A DNA stretch of 50,506 nt from Trebonia sp036276115 (GCA_036276115.1 DATBEM010000059.1:1-50506), one strand, 5' to 3'. Positions 8,377-17,840 are shown, counted from the first letter of the stretch. Translations and numbers: made by a program. Notes: generated by a model from the sequence alone, not told the origin.

Positions 8377-10653
8377 CTATGGCATCAGTAGCTGTGCGGA
8401 GGCTGAGCGCCCTCCCTGCTTTACCGGAAAATATGGTAAGTCCCCGGCGGAGCCCAGGCCGGTCTCCCGGGCGACGAAGGCGAGCGTGTCGCCCGACAGC
8501 GCCGCCGAGAGCGACACCGCCCGCGCCCCGTGGCCAACTTGCCCCTCGGCCCGCAGCAGCACCGGGCGACCCGACGACGTGGCGTGCTGCAGGGCCGCGC
8601 ACATCTTGTAGGCGTGCATCGGGTCGACCCGGGTGTCGTTGGCGAAGACGGTGAACAGGACCGACGGGTACGCGGTGCCCGCAGTGACCCGGTGGTAGGG
8701 CGAGTAGGAAAGCAGCCATTCCAGCTCGCCCGGCACGGCCGCCGACCCGTACTCGGTGTTCCACGTCTCGCCCAGGCCGAATTTCTCGTAGCGCACCATG
8801 TCCAGCAGTGGCGCCGAGCAGACGCACGCGGCGAACAGGTCGGGCCGCTGGGTGACGGCCGCCCCCACCAGCAGCCCGCCGTTGGACCCGCCCCAGACCG
8901 CGAGCTGCCCCGGGGTGGTCAGCCCGGCCCCGATCAGGTCCTCGGCCGCCGCGTGGAAGTCGTCGAACACGTTCTGCTTGCGGTCCAGCATTCCCGCCCG
9001 GTGCCAGTCCTCGCCCTCCTCGCTGCCGCCGCGCAGCCCCGCGATCGCGTACGCGCCGCCGGCCTGCACCCAGGCGAGGATCGCGGCCGAGTACCCGGGT
9101 GTCATGGAGATGTTGAAGCCGCCGTACCCGTACAAGATCGTGGGCAGCGGCCCCGTCGCCCCCGCGGGCCGGATCACGACCATCCGGACCGGGGTGCCGT
9201 CCTTGCCCGCGTACGTGCGCTGCGCGGCGGTCACCTGGTTCCCGGCTGACGCGATTGCCAGCTCGGGGCTTGCCAGCTCAGCGTCGCCCCTGGCCGGGCC
9301 CGGTTCCCCGGCCGCCAGCTCGCCCTGGCCAGGCGCGGTCGCGTAGGTGTCCAGCGCGCCGGTGGTGGCGTCGTAGCGCAAGACCACGGGCGGCGTGGTG
9401 TAGTCGGTGTAGGTGAACCAGGCCTCGTGCCCGCCCTCGGGCCGCTCGGCGATCCCGCCCGCCGAGCCGATGCCGGGCAGGTCGAGGGCGGCCAGCCGCT
9501 CGCCGGTGGCCAGGTCGTGCACGGTGACCTCGCTGACGGCGTGCCGGGTCCACCGCGCGAGCAGCACGCCCCCAGCCGGCGCCGGTCGTGAAAGGCCGCC
9601 CAAGGCGGCCGCATCGGGGGTCCCAGGGGGTCGCCCCCCGGGGAGATCCAGGATGGCGTAGCCGCGCAGGACCGCCTCGGGGTCTTGCGGGATGAGGTCG
9701 TGCCAGGACTCCGGCCCCGGGCTGGCCGGGTCGGCAATCGCGAGCCGCGTGCGGGGCGCGTCCAGGTCGGTGAGCACGTACAGCCGCCCGTCGCGGCCCG
9801 GGTGCAGCCAGCTCTGCGCGTCCAGGCCGGCGGTGACCTCGGTGAGCTGCGGCCGGGCCGGGTCGCCCCCGGACAGGTCGGCGATCCACGTGTCGTCGCG
9901 CGGCGCGGTGCCGATCGAGGCGGAGATGACCAGCCAGCGGCCATCGCGGCTGACGCTGACGCCGTAGTAGGTGGTCTTGTCGCGGCCCTCGCCGAAGATG
10001 AGCGTGTCGGCCTCGGGGTCGGTGCCGACCGTGTGCAGGTAGACGCGCCGGTGGTACTGCTGCTCCCCGTCGGGGACGGCGCCCGGGGGCAGCCGGCGGA
10101 CGTAGTAGAACGCCTTGCCGCCCGGCAGCCAGGCGACCCCCGAGTAGCGGCACCGGTCAATGGGGCCGTCGATCAGCGTCCCGGTGGTGACATCCATCAC
10201 GCTGAGCAGGGATTCCTCGGTCCCGCCGGCCGACAGCTGGTAGGCGAGGAGGCGGCCCTCCTTGTCCGGCTGCCAGTGGTCCAGGGTGGTCCGGCCGGAC
10301 GGGTCGAGGGCGACCGGGTCGATGAGCACCCGGGACGCCTCGCCGTCGGCCACGTGCAGCACGCCGTGCTCCTGGCCGGGGTCGCGGCGGGTGTAGAAAC
10401 GGGCGCGGCCGCGCCATGTGGGCGGGGAAATCCAGCCGACCCGGAGCAATTCGCCGACCCGCCGGGCGAAGGCATCGCGCTGCGGCAGGTCCTGCCGCCA
10501 GCCGGCCCACAGGCGGCCCTGCGCGGCGAGCCAGGCGGCCGCTTCCGGGCTGCCTGAGTCTTCCAGCCAGCGGTAAGGATCGGCTACCGGGTGGCCGAAG
10601 AGGTCCTCGGTGAGGTCGAGGCGACAGGCGTCGGGATACATGACCGACACCAT
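8377..10653 (-). CDS. Prolyl oligopeptidase family serine peptidase (S9A)
   Basis: Serine peptidase of 758 residues: an N-terminal beta-propeller followed by an alpha/beta-hydrolase domain. N-terminal signature FGHPVADPYRWLED. The catalytic triad is assigned from motifs: Ser590 in WGGSNGG, Asp673 in NDTRVDP, His708 in QVGHGA; their spacing matches prolyl oligopeptidases, which cleave short peptides after proline. No secretion signal is seen, so it is probably cytoplasmic. ATG 10653 is used; ATG 10641 is possible. It is upstream of and probably co-transcribed with the YfhO-like gene, and divergent from the HNH gene. Confidence 0.93.
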   Translation of the reverse strand: MVSVMYPDACRLDLTEDLFGHPVADPYRWLEDSGSPEAAAWLAAQGRLWAGWRQDLPQRDAFARRVGELLRVGWISPPTWRGRARFYTRRDPGQEHGVLHVADGEASRVLIDPVALDPSGRTTLDHWQPDKEGRLLAYQLSAGGTEESLLSVMDVTTGTLIDGPIDRCRYSGVAWLPGGKAFYYVRRLPPGAVPDGEQQYHRRVYLHTVGTDPEADTLIFGEGRDKTTYYGVSVSRDGRWLVISASIGTAPRDDTWIADLSGGDPARPQLTEVTAGLDAQSWLHPGRDGRLYVLTDLDAPRTRLAIADPASPGPESWHDLIPQDPEAVLRGYAILDLPGGRPPGTPDAAALGGLSRPAPAGGVLLARWTRHAVSEVTVHDLATGERLAALDLPGIGSAGGIAERPEGGHEAWFTYTDYTTPPVVLRYDATTGALDTYATAPGQGELAAGEPGPARGDAELASPELAIASAGNQVTAAQRTYAGKDGTPVRMVVIRPAGATGPLPTILYGYGGFNISMTPGYSAAILAWVQAGGAYAIAGLRGGSEEGEDWHRAGMLDRKQNVFDDFHAAAEDLIGAGLTTPGQLAVWGGSNGGLLVGAAVTQRPDLFAACVCSAPLLDMVRYEKFGLGETWNTEYGSAAVPGELEWLLSYSPYHRVTAGTAYPSVLFTVFANDTRVDPMHAYKMCAALQHATSSGRPVLLRAEGQVGHGARAVSLSAALSGDTLAFVARETGLGSAGDLPYFPVKQGGRSASAQLLMP

Positions 10654-10812
10654 AACGCCAGCTCGTTACCGTCCATTAACCAAGCTGGCGGAGTTCGGAG
10701 GGTATTGTTAATGCTGTTGGCGGAGGCACGTGGCTTCGGTCACACTGGGGTTGTCGGGTGATCCTGGTGATGCGAGCGGCGCCTCACGATGGTGCCCTGC
10801 GCGGAGGTGCCA

Positions 10813-11355
10813 GTGCGACGTGTGCTGCTGCTCAACGTTACGTATGAGCCTCTTACGACTGTCGGCCTGCGGCGTGCCGTGTGCCTTGTGCTGTGCGGCA
10901 AGGCCGAGGTGGTCCACGACAGCGGGGGCGAGGTGCTGCACAGCGCCACCGTCTCGGTTGCCGCCCCTTCGGTCATCCGCCTGCGAAGATACATCCGCAT
11001 CCCGCAGCGCAACCGGGTGCCCCTGACGCGGTCCGCGCTCATGCGACGGGACAATTACCGGTGCGCGTACTGCGCCCGGCCCGCCGCCACCATCGACCAC
11101 GTGATCCCGCGCAGCCGGGGCGGGCAGCACACCTGGGAGAACTGCGTCGCGTCTTGCCAGATGTGCAACCACCGCAAGGCGGACCGCCTGCTGGATGAGA
11201 TCGGCTGGGAGCTCCTCAACAAGCCGGTCGTGCCGCGCGGCGCGCACTGGCGCCTGATCGGCGCCCAGTTCGACGGCGACCCGGCCTGGGAAGCCTACCT
11301 GCACGACACCAGCGCCGCGTTATCTTTCGCCCGGCTGGCGAAGGATGATCGCTAG
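10813..11355 (+). CDS. Small HNH endonuclease-domain protein
   Basis: A 180-residue protein of the family conserved across actinobacteria that begins VLLLNVTYEPL. GTG 10813 is chosen because GGAGG lies 5 nt upstream; the frame continues to an ATG at 10789 without a ribosome site. The zinc-binding/HNH core is Cys84-x2-Cys87, Asp95-His96 in IDHVIPRSRGG, Asn110, and Cys115-x2-Cys118 followed by NHRKADR. This resembles the HNH fold of McrA-type nucleases. Whether it cuts DNA in the cell is not known. A strong hairpin follows its stop. Confidence 0.9.
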   Translation: MRRVLLLNVTYEPLTTVGLRRAVCLVLCGKAEVVHDSGGEVLHSATVSVAAPSVIRLRRYIRIPQRNRVPLTRSALMRRDNYRCAYCARPAATIDHVIPRSRGGQHTWENCVASCQMCNHRKADRLLDEIGWELLNKPVVPRGAHWRLIGAQFDGDPAWEAYLHDTSAALSFARLAKDDR

Positions 11356-11364
11356 CGTGCGCCG

Positions 11365-11396
11365 ACGGCGCCCTGCCCGCCGGGGCAGGGCGCCGT
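11365..11396. terminator. Bidirectional terminator hairpin
   Basis: ACGGCGCCCTGCCC and GGGCAGGGCGCCGT form a perfect 14-bp stem with a GCCG loop, between the convergent HNH (stop 11355) and MFS (stop 11443) genes. Confidence 0.85.
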
Positions 11397-11442
11397 TCCG
11401 GCCGTGACGGCCTTCTTCAGCCGGGGCAACTGGGCCGGGGTC

Positions 11443-12693
11443 CTACGAGGGGGCGGGCCGCGAAGGGGCGCCGAAGGCGCGGAACCGCGGCTGGGACAGG
11501 CCCGCCACGATCGCCAGCGCGAGCAGCGTGCCCGAGATGACGAAGACCGGGGACGGCCCGAGGTGGCGGGCGAGCATGCCCGCGACCGCGGTGGCCAGGG
11601 GGAAGCTGCCCAGCGAGCCGAGCATGACCACCCCCATCACCCGCCCGAGCATCGCCGGGGGCGCCCAGCGCTGGATGAGGGTCACGAAGATGACGTTGCC
11701 GAACCCCGCGACCAGGCCGAAGACGAACATCGCGGCGGCCGCGCCCGGCAGCCCGTTCGCGGCCGGGACGGAGGCGACCGCCAGCGCCGCGATCAGGAAC
11801 ACCGACGCGCTGACCACGGCCGGCTTGGTCAGCCCGCCCGCCCGCGCCGCGGTGAGGGTGCCCGCCACGCTGGCGGCCCCGAAGCAGGCCATGATCGCGC
11901 CGTAGCCCTCGGGCCCGAACCGGGCGTGCGACAAGACCGGCAGCGCGACCTCGAAGCAGGCGGTGACGGCGAAGTTCGCCCCCACCAGCACGACCAGGAT
12001 GAGCTGGAGGACCCGCTCGCGGGCCAGCAGTGCCCAGACGGTGATGCGCTCGGTCGGGGGAGCGCCCGCCGCGTCCGCCCCGGCCCCGGCCCCGGGCTCC
12101 CTGATCATCGCCAGGGACACGGCCGAGACCGCGTAGGAGACCGCGTCGATGCCGAACGCCCACTCCGGGCCGGCGGCGGCGACCACCGCCCCGCCGAGGG
12201 CCGGGCCGAGCAGGGTCCCGCCCTGCACGGCGGCGTTGTAGACGGCGTTGCCCGACTGAAGCTGCTGGGGCGCCAGCAGCGACGGCAAGATCGCGTAGGA
12301 GGCCGGCATGAACAGCGCCGCCCCCGCCCCGAGTAGCGCCGCGACCGGGCCGAGGGCGGCCAGCGAGGTGACGTGCAGCCCGGCGAAGACCGCGAACACC
12401 ACCGTCAGCAGGCACCGGGCGACGTCCGAGCAGAGCATGAGGCGGCGCGGGCCGAGCCGGTCGGCCAGCGAGCCGCCGATCGTGATCAGCGCCGCCCGCG
12501 GGATGCCGTAGCAGGCGAGCACGCCGCCGAGCTCGACGGCACTGCCGTGCGCGGACAGGACGAGCCAGGGGAGGGCGACCGCATAGCAATAGTCACCGAT
12601 AGTCGAGGAAAGCTGACCGGAGCTGAGTAGCCGGAAATTCCGAATCCCGAGCGGGCCGGAGCGCAGGGCCGTGAGCCGCGTCATGGCCGGCAC
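11443..12693 (-). CDS. Major facilitator superfamily transporter (12-helix, EntS/MFS_3-like)
   Basis: A 416-residue polytopic membrane protein with about 12 hydrophobic segments. It begins MPAMTRLTALRSGPLGIRNF, with a first helix QLSSTIGDYCYAVALPWLVL and a motif-A-like GGSLADRLGPRRLMLCSDV loop. The pattern is that of the MFS_3/enterobactin-exporter-like subgroup common in actinobacteria. The substrate is unknown and no regulator or biosynthetic genes adjoin it. Its upstream side is the AT-richer gap at 12.7-13.1 kb. Confidence 0.88.
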   Translation of the reverse strand: MPAMTRLTALRSGPLGIRNFRLLSSGQLSSTIGDYCYAVALPWLVLSAHGSAVELGGVLACYGIPRAALITIGGSLADRLGPRRLMLCSDVARCLLTVVFAVFAGLHVTSLAALGPVAALLGAGAALFMPASYAILPSLLAPQQLQSGNAVYNAAVQGGTLLGPALGGAVVAAAGPEWAFGIDAVSYAVSAVSLAMIREPGAGAGADAAGAPPTERITVWALLARERVLQLILVVLVGANFAVTACFEVALPVLSHARFGPEGYGAIMACFGAASVAGTLTAARAGGLTKPAVVSASVFLIAALAVASVPAANGLPGAAAAMFVFGLVAGFGNVIFVTLIQRWAPPAMLGRVMGVVMLGSLGSFPLATAVAGMLARHLGPSPVFVISGTLLALAIVAGLSQPRFRAFGAPSRPAPS

Positions 12694-13155
12694 TCGCAGT
12701 GATCGACTGGGGTCGGGAGTGACGGCGGCGTCCCTGCGGGACCCCTTAATTTATGCACGCTGGCCAGGATAATTTGCAAGTTTCAGTTACACAATGGCAC
12801 CAACGGGGGGTTACCGAAGACGGTGCGTTACTGTACCATTTTTGGCCTTTCTTAAACGCGGAACTTACCGTAGTCATGTTCCGCGCGGGCCAGTCCTTGA
12901 CCGCTGTCTCCCCGTTAAGCACTGCCCCTGTACTGCACTGCCCCTGTACTAAGCGCCGTCTCCTCGTTAAGCACCGTCTCTGTGTTAAGCGCTGCCGCTT
13001 TTATTCAGTATCGTAACGATGATTAACAATAGCACCATCTTTTCCCGATGGCGCGCTGGCGGCGAAAGCGTACCGCAGGCGAGCCCGGCGTCACTGGCCG
13101 GACGGCCGGGCGGGCGGCTTACCTGCGCGTAACGTGCCCGTGCCAGGATCGGGGC
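12694..13155. other. AT-richer non-coding gap with repeats and a hairpin
   Basis: No convincing gene. The stretch from about 12745 to 13040 is visibly poorer in G+C than its surroundings. It contains CGCGGAAC/GTTCCGCG arms (12857-12864 and 12878-12885), an exact tandem duplication of GCACTGCCCCTGTACT (12919-12950), and further GTTAAGC-containing degenerate copies to about 12995. The 87-residue open frame inside has no family resemblance and non-typical codons. Confidence 0.6.
12919..12995. repeat. Tandem 16-bp duplication plus degenerate GTTAAGC repeats
   Basis: GCACTGCCCCTGTACT is repeated exactly at 12919-12934 and 12935-12950. It is flanked by GTTAAGC-containing units at about 12914, 12966 and 12984, with CYGTCTC words between them. 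Confidence 0.8.
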
Positions 13156-13983
13156 ATGGCGCTGCGCCTCACGGACATCTGGCGGTACCCGGTCAAGTCG
13201 TGCCGGGGCCAGCGGCTCGCCGCGGGCACGGTCGAGCCGTGGGGGCTGGCGGGCGACCGGCGCTGGATGCTGGTGGATGATGACGGCCGGTTCGTGACCG
13301 GGCGCGAGCACCCGTGCCTCGTCCTCGTCCGGGCCGAGCCCGCCCCGGGCGCGATCCGCCTCGCCGCCCCCGGCGTGGCCGACCTGGTCGTCCCGGTCCC
13401 CCCGGCCGGGGCGGCGCTGGTGCCGGTCCGGGTCTGGGCCAGCGAGCTCGTCGCGGCCCAGGCGAGCGCGGAGGCCGGGCGCTGGCTCAGCAAGGTCATC
13501 GGCGCGGACGTGCGCCTAGTCTACCTGGACGACCCGACCCGGCGCCCGACGCCGGCGAAGCACAGCCGCGCCGGCGACGTGGTCTCGTTCGCCGACGGCT
13601 ACCCGCTGCTCCTGACGAGCGAGCAGTCGCTGGCCCGGCTCAACGAGTGGATCGCGGCCGGCCGGCACGCGGCCGAGGGACCGCTGCCGATGACCCGCTT
13701 CCGGCCCAACGTGGTCGTCGCCGGGGCGGCGCCGTGGGCCGAGGACGACTGGCGGCGGGTCCGGATCGGCCCGGTCGCGTTCCGGGTCGCCAAGCCCTGC
13801 GGGCGGTGCGTGTTCACCACCGTCGACCCGCGGACCGCCCGGCGGGGCAAGGAGCCGCTGGCCACGCTGGCCCGCCACCGGCGGTGGGATGGCAACGTGT
13901 GGTTCGGCGTCAACCTCATCCCGGACGCGCCCGCCCCCGGCGGCGTGATCCGGGCCGGGAACCCGGTCGAAGTCCTGGAGTGA
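13156..13983 (+). CDS. MOSC domain-containing protein (YcbX-like)
   Basis: A 275-residue protein with an N-terminal MOSC beta-barrel (LTDIWRYPVKSCRGQRL, GLAGDRRWMLVD) and the MOSC sulphur-carrier core FRPNVVVAG...KPCGRCVFTTVDP. The Cys in KPCGRC is the residue conserved in the C-terminal domain of molybdenum-cofactor sulphurase and in YcbX/mARC proteins, which reduce N-hydroxylated compounds using Moco. ATG 13156 is chosen over the longer frame from 13048, whose first 36 residues are not family-like. No ferredoxin domain is fused and no molybdopterin genes are nearby. Confidence 0.88.
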   Translation: MALRLTDIWRYPVKSCRGQRLAAGTVEPWGLAGDRRWMLVDDDGRFVTGREHPCLVLVRAEPAPGAIRLAAPGVADLVVPVPPAGAALVPVRVWASELVAAQASAEAGRWLSKVIGADVRLVYLDDPTRRPTPAKHSRAGDVVSFADGYPLLLTSEQSLARLNEWIAAGRHAAEGPLPMTRFRPNVVVAGAAPWAEDDWRRVRIGPVAFRVAKPCGRCVFTTVDPRTARRGKEPLATLARHRRWDGNVWFGVNLIPDAPAPGGVIRAGNPVEVLE

Positions 13984-14074
13984 GGGGCCCGGGCCTGCTC
14001 GCGCAGCGTGCCGGCCACGCCGGCTCCCGTCACCGGCTACGCACGATCGCCCGGGGCGCGGTAACTTTCCTCTT

Positions 14075-14971
14075 ATGACTTCCGTGGCGCCCTTCGGCCG
14101 GACCCTGACGGCGATGATCACCCCGATGGCCTCCGACGGCTCGGTGGACTACGATGGCGCCGCCACGCTCGCGACCTACCTCGTGGACGAGATGCGCAAC
14201 GAGGGCCTCGTGCTGAGCGGGACGACCGGCGAGGCGCCGACGACGACCGACCAGGAGCAGGAGCGGCTGATCCGGGCCGTCCGCGAGGCCGTCGGGGACC
14301 GGGCGCAGATTGTCGCCGGCGTCGGCACCAACTCGACCGCCCACACGATCGAGCTGGCCACGATGGCCGAGCGGGCCGGGGCGCAGGGCCTGCTGATCGT
14401 CACCCCGTACTACAGCCGGCCTGCCCAGGACGCCCTGGCCGCGCACTTCACGGCCGTCGCCGACAGCACCGGCCTGCCGGCCCTGCTGTACGACATCCCG
14501 GTCCGCTCCGGGATCCCGATCGCGACCGAGACGCTGCTGCGCCTGGCCCGGCACCCGCGGATCGTGGGCGTGAAGGACGCCAAGGGCGACCTCGCCGCGA
14601 CCTCGCACGTGCTGGCCCGGACCGATCTGGCGTACTATTCCGGCGACGACATGGTCAACCTGCCGCTGTACTCGCTCGGCGCGGTCGGCCAGATCAGCGT
14701 CACCGCCCACGTCGTGGGGGACCGGATCCACGAGATGCTCACCGCGTTCACCGCCGGGCGGGTCGCGGACGCGCGCAAGATCCACCTTGACCTGCTGCCG
14801 GTCAACGTCGGGCTGTTCCGCAACCAGGCCGCCGTGCTGACGAAGGCGGCCCTCGATATGCTCGGGTTGCCGGGCGGCCCGGTTCGCGGGCCGTTGCAGC
14901 CGGCGACGCCCGACGAGCGACGGCAGTTGCGCGAGGACCTGATGGCGGGTGGCGTCAAGCTTCCCGACTGA
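14075..14971 (+). CDS. dapA: 4-hydroxy-tetrahydrodipicolinate synthase
   Basis: Condenses pyruvate with aspartate semialdehyde, the first committed step of lysine and diaminopimelate synthesis. A 298-residue TIM-barrel protein with the expected residues: Thr pair in SGTTGEAPT, Tyr139 in LLYDIPVRSG, and Schiff-base Lys167 in IVGVKDAKGD. Its position directly before rnj matches the dapA-rnj pair conserved in actinobacteria (for example mycobacteria). No strong Shine-Dalgarno is seen before the ATG. Confidence 0.95.
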   Translation: MTSVAPFGRTLTAMITPMASDGSVDYDGAATLATYLVDEMRNEGLVLSGTTGEAPTTTDQEQERLIRAVREAVGDRAQIVAGVGTNSTAHTIELATMAERAGAQGLLIVTPYYSRPAQDALAAHFTAVADSTGLPALLYDIPVRSGIPIATETLLRLARHPRIVGVKDAKGDLAATSHVLARTDLAYYSGDDMVNLPLYSLGAVGQISVTAHVVGDRIHEMLTAFTAGRVADARKIHLDLLPVNVGLFRNQAAVLTKAALDMLGLPGGPVRGPLQPATPDERRQLREDLMAGGVKLPD

Positions 14972-15061
14972 CACGCCGGCCCGGCTGCCCCTGATACCTA
15001 TGACACTATGCTCAACTGAAACGATGGACGTGACCACGACTCGTTGCTATGGCGTGACCAT

Positions 15062-16747
15062 ATGAGTTACCCGCACCCTGAGCTAAGCCCGCCCCCCCCG
15101 CTGCCGGACGGGGGGCTGCGCATCGTGGCCCTCGGTGGCCTCGGCGAGATCGGGCGCAACATGACCGTCTTCGAGTACGGCGGCCGCCTGCTGGTCGTCG
15201 ACTGCGGCGTCCTGTTCCCCGAGCCGGACCAGCCGGGCGTGGACCTGATCCTGCCGGACTTCCGCTACCTCGACGACCGCCTGGACCGGGTTGAGGCGGT
15301 CGTGCTGACCCATGCCCACGAGGACCATATCGGGGCGGTGCCCTACCTGCTGCGCAGGCGGGCGGACATCCCCCTGGTGGGCTCCAAGCTGACGCTGGCG
15401 CTGACCAAGTCCAAGCTGGTGGAGCACCGCATCACCCCCGAGGTCGTCGAGGTCGTCGAGGGCGACACCCGCGAGTTCGGGCCGTTCACGTGCGAGTTCT
15501 TCGCGGTCAACCACTCGATCCCGGACGCGATGGCGGTCGCGCTCAAGACCCCGGCCGGGGTCGTGCTGCACACCGGCGACTTCAAGATGGACCAGCTGCC
15601 GCTGGACGGGCGGCTAACCGACCTGGCCGGGTTCGCCCGGCTCGGCGGCGAGGGGGTCGACCTGCTGCTGGCCGACTCGACCAACGCCGAGGTGCCCGGC
15701 ATCGTCCGCTCCGAGCGGGACATCGCGCCGGTCCTCAACGACGTGTTCTCCCAGGCGGACCAGCGCATCATCGTCGCCTGCTTCGCCTCGCACGTGCACC
15801 GGGTCCAGCAGGTACTCGACGCGGCGGTCAAGCACCGGCGCCGGGTCGCCTTCGTCGGCCGGTCCATGGTGCGCAACATGGGCGTCGCGCGCGACCTGGG
15901 CTACCTGCACGTTCCCGGCGGCCTGCTGATCGACATGCGCGACGCCGAGGAGATGCCGCCCGGCGAGGTCGTGCTGGTCTCCACCGGGTCGCAGGGCGAG
16001 CCGATGTCGGCCCTGTCCCGCATGGCCGGGCGGGACCACCCGATCAGGATCGCGGCCGGCGACACCGTCATCCTCGCGTCCTCGCTCATCCCCGGCAACG
16101 AGACCGCCGTCTACAAGGTGATCAACGGCCTGACCCGGCTGGGCGCGCGGGTCGTGCACAAGGAGTCGTCGCTCGTCCACGTCTCCGGCCACGCCCCCGC
16201 CGGGGAACTGCTGTACCTGCTCAACCTGGTCCGGCCGCGCAACTTCATCCCCGTGCACGGGGAGTGGCGGCACCTGCGGGCGCACGCCCGGCTCGCCTCG
16301 CTCACCGGCATCCCCGACGACCGGATCGTCGTCGCCGAGGACGGCGTCACCGTCGACCTGGTCGACGGGCGCGCGGCCGTCTCCGGCGCGGTCGAGTGCG
16401 GCTACGTGTACGTGGACGGCCTCACCGTCGGCGAGGTGACCGAGTCCTCGCTGAAGGACCGGCGCATCCTCGGCGAGGAGGGCTTCATCTCGGTGGTCAT
16501 GGTGGTCGACACCAGCAGCGGCAAGGTCGTCGGCGGCCCGGAGATCCACGCCCGCGGGTCCGGCATCCGCGACTTCGGCTTTGACGAGGTCCTCCCGAAG
16601 GTGGAGGAGGCCCTGGCCCGCGCGACCGCCGACGGCGTCTCCGACGCGCACGCGCTGCGCCAGCTCGCCCGCCGCGTCCTCGGCAAGTGGGTGAGCGACA
16701 ACTACCGCCGCCGCCCGATGATCATCCCGGTCGTGGTCGAGGTCTGA
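15062..16747 (+). CDS. rnj: Ribonuclease J
   Basis: Metallo-beta-lactamase/beta-CASP ribonuclease with 5'-3' exonuclease and endonuclease activity in mRNA decay and rRNA maturation. It has 561 residues from ATG 15062 (MSYPHPELSPPPPLPDGG). The metal-binding motif HAHEDH is at residues 84-89, further ligands lie in HTGDFKMDQ and ADSTNAE, and the beta-CASP domain includes STGSQGEPMSALSRMA and HVSGHAP. The C-terminal domain ends RRRPMIIPVVVEV. It lies 90 bp after dapA and ends at a strong hairpin. Confidence 0.96.
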   Translation: MSYPHPELSPPPPLPDGGLRIVALGGLGEIGRNMTVFEYGGRLLVVDCGVLFPEPDQPGVDLILPDFRYLDDRLDRVEAVVLTHAHEDHIGAVPYLLRRRADIPLVGSKLTLALTKSKLVEHRITPEVVEVVEGDTREFGPFTCEFFAVNHSIPDAMAVALKTPAGVVLHTGDFKMDQLPLDGRLTDLAGFARLGGEGVDLLLADSTNAEVPGIVRSERDIAPVLNDVFSQADQRIIVACFASHVHRVQQVLDAAVKHRRRVAFVGRSMVRNMGVARDLGYLHVPGGLLIDMRDAEEMPPGEVVLVSTGSQGEPMSALSRMAGRDHPIRIAAGDTVILASSLIPGNETAVYKVINGLTRLGARVVHKESSLVHVSGHAPAGELLYLLNLVRPRNFIPVHGEWRHLRAHARLASLTGIPDDRIVVAEDGVTVDLVDGRAAVSGAVECGYVYVDGLTVGEVTESSLKDRRILGEEGFISVVMVVDTSSGKVVGGPEIHARGSGIRDFGFDEVLPKVEEALARATADGVSDAHALRQLARRVLGKWVSDNYRRRPMIIPVVVEV

Positions 16748-16762
16748 CGCGGCACCTGCCCG

Positions 16763-16808
16763 AAGTACTGCGCCTGCCAGAAATACTGCGCCTGCCAGGA
16801 AGTACTGC
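16763..16808. repeat. 18-19-bp tandem repeat after rnj
   Basis: Two and a half copies of AAGTACTGCGCCTGCCAG (16763-16780, then AAATACTGCGCCTGCCAGG to 16799, then AAGTACTGC), starting 16 bp after the rnj stop. Confidence 0.8.
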
Positions 16809-16813
16809 CGCCA

Positions 16814-16842
16814 GCCGGGTCCCGCCGCTAGCGGGGCCCGGC
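16814..16842. terminator. Terminator hairpin between rnj and the AraC gene
   Basis: GCCGGGTCCCGC and GCGGGGCCCGGC form a 12-pair stem (one G-U) with a five-base loop between two convergent genes. Confidence 0.82.
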
Positions 16843-16864
16843 CGCGCGCGCAGGGCCCCTGGGA

Positions 16865-17698
16865 TCACCGGGACCGATAGCGCGCTGGCGGGACGCCCAG
16901 CGTGGTGGTGAACTCGCGGGTCAGGTGAGACTGGTCGGCGTAGCCAAGGCCGGTCGCCAGCCTCGCCCAGTCGATATCCTCGCCGCTGTCGGCCCGCAGC
17001 GCCGCCTCGTGCAGCCGGGCGCGGCGCATCACCCATTTGGGCGAGACCCCCACGTATTCGGCGAATAGCCGCTGCAACCTTCGTTCATTCATGGTGAACG
17101 TGCCCGCCAGCTGCCCGACCGATCGCAGCTCAAGGTCCGTGCCGATCCGGTGCGCCATTCCCGCGACCTGCTCGGCGACCGGATCGCGGGGCGGCGCGAC
17201 CGAGCGCAGGAACCCGGTCGCGATCTCGCTCATCGCCTGAGCCGACCCGGCCCGCATGATCGCCTCGTTGACGGCGGGCACGCGTTCCCCGGGCCGGCCG
17301 AAGAAGCCCGCCGCCGGCCGGACCTGGTCGGTCAGGTCCGCGACCGGCACCGGGCTGAACGGCCGGAAGCAGCCCGCCCGGAACCGGGCGCCCAGGACCT
17401 GCCCGGAGCCCTCCAGGCGGCGAGTGAAGACCCGGGTGTCCACCCCGTACACATGGGCGCCGCCGGGCTCGAAGACCAGGTGCACGCACGGGTGCGGCAA
17501 GACCGACTGCTCATGGGGCGGCTCGCCCCGCAGGTCCCAGCGGACGCTCCAGAAGTACTCAACGAACGGCGCCAGGTCGGGCGGCGGCTCGACCCGGCCC
17601 AGCGTGAACCGCCCCGCCGCCCCGTCCGGGCGCAGCACGCCCCGCACGCCCGCCACCCCCTCGGCTCCCGCGTGCGCGGCCGGCCCCTCATGCCCCAC
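16865..17698 (-). CDS. AraC family transcriptional regulator
   Basis: DNA-binding regulator with an N-terminal DUF6597-like sensory domain (VEPPPDLAPFVEYFWSVRWD, LPHPCVHLVFEPG) and a C-terminal pair of HTHs (VGQLAGTFTMNERRLQRLF and GYADQSHLTREFTTTLGVPP). GTG 17698 is proposed as start (278 residues). The frame extends to an ATG at 17842, but that ATG overlaps the divergent gene's start codon, and the intervening DNA looks like a promoter region. It is divergent from the TIGR03086 gene, which it may control (inference). Confidence 0.85.
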   Translation of the reverse strand: MGHEGPAAHAGAEGVAGVRGVLRPDGAAGRFTLGRVEPPPDLAPFVEYFWSVRWDLRGEPPHEQSVLPHPCVHLVFEPGGAHVYGVDTRVFTRRLEGSGQVLGARFRAGCFRPFSPVPVADLTDQVRPAAGFFGRPGERVPAVNEAIMRAGSAQAMSEIATGFLRSVAPPRDPVAEQVAGMAHRIGTDLELRSVGQLAGTFTMNERRLQRLFAEYVGVSPKWVMRRARLHEAALRADSGEDIDWARLATGLGYADQSHLTREFTTTLGVPPARYRSR

Positions 17699-17840
17699 GA
17701 CGTCCAGCCTAGCCGCTGCATTCTGCTGAGCGGTAGCGTCCTTCGTGAAATGGCGCACTTGTTCGATTGAGTGCCCTTGCCCGGCGTGGTGTCGCGTTTG
17801 TTCAAGACGGCCGGGCCCGGCGCCGCTAGCCTCGCTCACC

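Noticed and set aside
12857..12995. tRNA or riboswitch in the AT-richer gap
   Set aside because: No cloverleaf, no T-loop GTTCRANNC and no conserved riboswitch core could be recognised.
12753..13016. 87-codon frame in the AT-richer gap
   Set aside because: Composition follows the tandem repeats; no ribosome site and no family resemblance.
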